A stretch of DNA of 7,508 nt from an uncultured Chloroflexota bacterium (GTDB lineage: Bacteria; Chloroflexota; Anaerolineae; Aggregatilineales; Phototrophicaceae). A program made the translations under genes and the position numbers. The stretch lies in NCBI GenBank assembly GCA_937870805.1, contig CALMZT010000648.1, positions 1 to 7,508 on the forward strand, read 5' to 3'. A model generated the notes under the pieces. The model was not told the DNA's origin and did not search any database. It was given only the letters and a program-made list of their open reading frames with translations. Below are positions 5,941 through 7,508 of the stretch, in pieces (positions within the stretch are counted from its first letter, which is position 1; each line of letters begins with the position of its first letter).

Positions 5941-6477
5941 CTATTTTCCGCCGGTCAGTCTATTTTTGATTCCCAATAGTCCTTTGAGGACCTTTTGGCT
6001 GGCATTCAGTTGGTCGATGTTCTCCAGCCCAACTTCATAGGTCGCCGCACCTTGCATCAGTTTGCCATCTTTAACCTGCAAGTCTGCCATTGCGAGTAAT
6101 GTTTCGCCGTAGAATTTCTTCTCGCCTAACGCCTCAAACATATCAGCAGCCTGGCGATAACAGTTATACGCCTGCTCTTTATCACCCAACGCGACGTACA
6201 CACCGCCGAGGTTACCCAACGCCTGTGCGCTGCGTAACTGGTCGCCGATTTGTTGGAACGTATGCAGCGCGGCTTGCATGGCTTCCAGCGCCTGCTGATG
6301 TTCGCCTAACGCGCGATGGACTAACCCGATATTCGATTGCATCTCCGCCGACATATCCGTCCTGCCTTCCGTAATGTAGGCTTCCTGTGCCTGCTGGAAA
6401 CTGCGCGCGGCGGCTTCATAATCATGTTGTTGGAACAGCTTTATTCCCTGCTGCTGCAATTCGTTTGCAGTAGACAT
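5941..6477 (-). CDS. TPR-repeat protein
   Basis: This 178-residue protein consists almost wholly of tetratricopeptide repeats: about residues 3-36, 43-76 (NIGLVHRALGEHQQALE), 83-116 (NLGGVYVALGDKEQAYN) and 123-156, with a short helical end. TPRs form a superhelical scaffold that binds proteins or peptides. No signal peptide or membrane segment is seen, so it is probably cytoplasmic. It starts 15 bases after the XRE-type regulator gene and has an AAGGA Shine-Dalgarno sequence 7 bases before its ATG, so the two are one operon. The pairing suggests that it modulates or senses for the regulator, in the general manner of helix-turn-helix/TPR regulators, but here the domains are on separate proteins. 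That link is inferred. Confidence 0.88.
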   Translation of the reverse strand: MSTANELQQQGIKLFQQHDYEAAARSFQQAQEAYITEGRTDMSAEMQSNIGLVHRALGEHQQALEAMQAALHTFQQIGDQLRSAQALGNLGGVYVALGDKEQAYNCYRQAADMFEALGEKKFYGETLLAMADLQVKDGKLMQGAATYEVGLENIDQLNASQKVLKGLLGIKNRLTGGK

Positions 6478-6492
6478 CTCCGCTTCCTTTCA

Positions 6493-7251
6493 TCACATCG
6501 TAATGTTCAGTACACTCTCGCCCACGCGCCGCAATCTATCCACTGGCATCTGAGCAAGCAGCATGGCGATCTCGATAAATCCCATGTTAAGCGGATTCGC
6601 CGCAAATTGGCGTAAATCTTCTGGCAGTTCCATAAAATGACGCCACATTTCTTTTTGCGACAGCAGTTCACCGATCTGGCTGCTGCTTTCCAGAAAGTAG
6701 CTGATGTTCTTCTTCACCAAGCCTGCTAACACCGATAACTCATGCATCGGGATCGCTAGCTCACCTAATTCATATTGAGTGACTGTATCACCTGAGATGT
6801 GCGCCGCTGCGCCAAGTTCCTCAGCGCTCAAGCCGACCTCTTCGCGTGCCTGTCGCAGCAGTGCGCCGATCATGCGTACACGCAGTGCGATATATTCCGC
6901 CTGTGTATCGAGCGTGCTGCCACGAGTCGACTCCAGCGTTTCCTGTCCCCAGAAATGGCTGACAGGCACGCCGAGATAATAAGCGAGAATTTCTAACTGC
7001 GGCAGGCTGGGCACTTCATCGCCAAACTCCCACGCTTCAATCAATTCCGCCGCGACGCGCAGCAAATTCGCGCAATCTTGTAAACTGCGTCCTGCGCCGA
7101 GTCGTGCATCACGCAGCAGCACGCCCAGCATTTTGCCGCGAATCTGATACCCCTGACTGGGATCAGCGGCGTGGGCAGGTGCATTCTTATCCGCCTCGCC
7201 TTTTGCATCTTTGTTTGCCCTCATGCGTGCTGCAATATCACCAAAGCCCAT
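6493..7251 (-). CDS. Tandem XRE-type helix-turn-helix regulator
   Basis: This 252-residue cytoplasmic protein has two XRE/Cro-type helix-turn-helix domains. The first, about residues 38-101, runs from MLGVLLRDARLGAG to LGVPVSHFWG. The second, about 124-187, runs from MIGALLRQAREEVGLSAEELG through DTVTQYELGE. The second looks more canonical, while the first has an unusual recognition segment (LLRVAAELIEAWEFG). A lysine/alanine-rich linker precedes the first domain. A C-terminal region (190-252) ends in a helical stretch, PLNMGFIEIAMLLAQMP. The ATG at 7251 has a strong GGAGG Shine-Dalgarno sequence 6 bases upstream. It heads an operon with the TPR gene. The protein probably controls its own operon or nearby genes; targets are unknown. 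Confidence 0.9.
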   Translation of the reverse strand: MGFGDIAARMRANKDAKGEADKNAPAHAADPSQGYQIRGKMLGVLLRDARLGAGRSLQDCANLLRVAAELIEAWEFGDEVPSLPQLEILAYYLGVPVSHFWGQETLESTRGSTLDTQAEYIALRVRMIGALLRQAREEVGLSAEELGAAAHISGDTVTQYELGELAIPMHELSVLAGLVKKNISYFLESSSQIGELLSQKEMWRHFMELPEDLRQFAANPLNMGFIEIAMLLAQMPVDRLRRVGESVLNITM

Positions 7252-7280
7252 ATCTCACCTCCGCAGTGCTTTCTTTCTGC

Positions 7281-7309
7281 ATTATAAAGCGTCGCTGCGT
7301 GTGGGGCAA
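7281..7309 (-). promoter_or_regulatory. Sigma70-like promoter of the XRE-TPR operon
   Basis: On the minus strand there is a perfect TATAAT (7281-7286) preceded by TTGCCC (7304-7309, four of six bases of TTGACA) with an ideal 17-base spacer. The predicted start is near 7274, giving a short leader of about 22 bases containing the GGAGG ribosome binding site. This is the best promoter in the window. Confidence 0.75.
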
Positions 7310-7350
7310 ATCTGAAAAATCGTTATACACAGGTTAGAAAGACCTAATAC

Positions 7351-7373
7351 GTCCCGAACCTTATTTCGCGGAC
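7351..7373. repeat. Bulged inverted repeat in the right intergenic region
   Basis: GTCCCGAA and TTCGCGGAC can pair as an 8-base stem with a single bulged C and a 6-base loop. Neither side has a good T-run, so I do not call it a terminator. It lies between the XRE promoter and a possible rightward promoter, where an operator would be plausible. Confidence 0.3.
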
Positions 7374-7387
7374 TTCTTGAAATTGGA

Positions 7388-7404
7388 TATAATCTTAATT
7401 AAGA
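7388..7404 (+). promoter_or_regulatory. Possible rightward promoter -10 with overlapping palindrome
   Basis: TATAAT at 7388-7393 is a perfect -10 on the plus strand, but no good -35 lies 16-18 bases upstream. A perfect 12-base palindrome, TCTTAATTAAGA (7393-7404), begins at its last base, a typical operator position. It may drive a gene starting at or beyond the right edge. In this AT-rich stretch chance occurrence is possible. Confidence 0.35.
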
Positions 7405-7486
7405 GGGTGTACCAACAGCTTTTCGCGCATTAAGAGAATGATTATTTCTTTAGTGCTCTAAGTGAAAACAAGTGAGCCGATTGTCC

Positions 7487-7508
7487 ATGATAAACAAACC
7501 AGCGCCAA
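7487..7508 (+). CDS. Possible start of a rightward gene, cut by the window edge
   Basis: An ATG at 7487 opens a frame (MINKPAP) that stays open to the window end. An in-frame GTG at 7472 is also possible. There is no strong Shine-Dalgarno sequence, and the seven codons visible give no family information. It is listed only because the 235 bases from 7252 otherwise hold no gene and a rightward -10-like element lies upstream. Confidence 0.2.

Overview
The window looks like bacterial chromosome, probably from Chloroflexota (Anaerolineae-like). I infer this from moderate base composition, an XRE/TPR regulatory pair, a UPF0158 protein and a two-gene ABC exporter. No rRNA or other phylogenetic marker is present, so the taxonomy is only a guess.

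Left part (1-1510) is a defence or stability patch with two toxin-antitoxin (TA) modules facing each other. After a terminator-like hairpin (21-57), mntA-hepT (134-808, plus strand) forms a type VII TA operon. MntA carries the GSx10DxD nucleotidyltransferase motif and HepT carries the Rx4HxY RNase motif. Converging on it from the minus strand is a RelE/ParE-like toxin (889-1203) with its overlapping upstream antitoxin gene (1190-1480), which has its own putative extended -10 and small palindromes. This second module lies between two diverged copies of the 3' end of the neighbouring ABC exporter gene: the intact one at 1527-1567 and a relict at 831-889. The relict differs mostly at synonymous positions. 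This footprint of past rearrangement is the most unusual thing in the window.

Centre (1527-5232, minus strand) holds two half-size ABC exporter genes that very probably make a heterodimer. The upstream subunit has Asp in place of the catalytic Walker B Glu and a normal LSGGQ. The downstream subunit has the catalytic Glu but an altered LSMGQ signature. Together they predict one degenerate and one active ATP site. The relE-type TA pair follows 46 bases behind the exporter and may receive read-through transcription.

Right part (5335-7508) contains a UPF0158 family gene (5335-5853) and, upstream of it, a two-gene operon on the same strand. That operon encodes a regulator with two XRE-type helix-turn-helix domains (6493-7251) and a TPR protein (5941-6477). 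It has a strong sigma70-like promoter (TTGCCC, 17 bases, TATAAT) at 7281-7309 and ends at a clear terminator hairpin (5882-5909) whose T-rich tail runs into the UPF0158 leader. The last 200 bases hold weak plus-strand promoter-like elements, a 12-base palindrome and possibly the first codons of a rightward gene.
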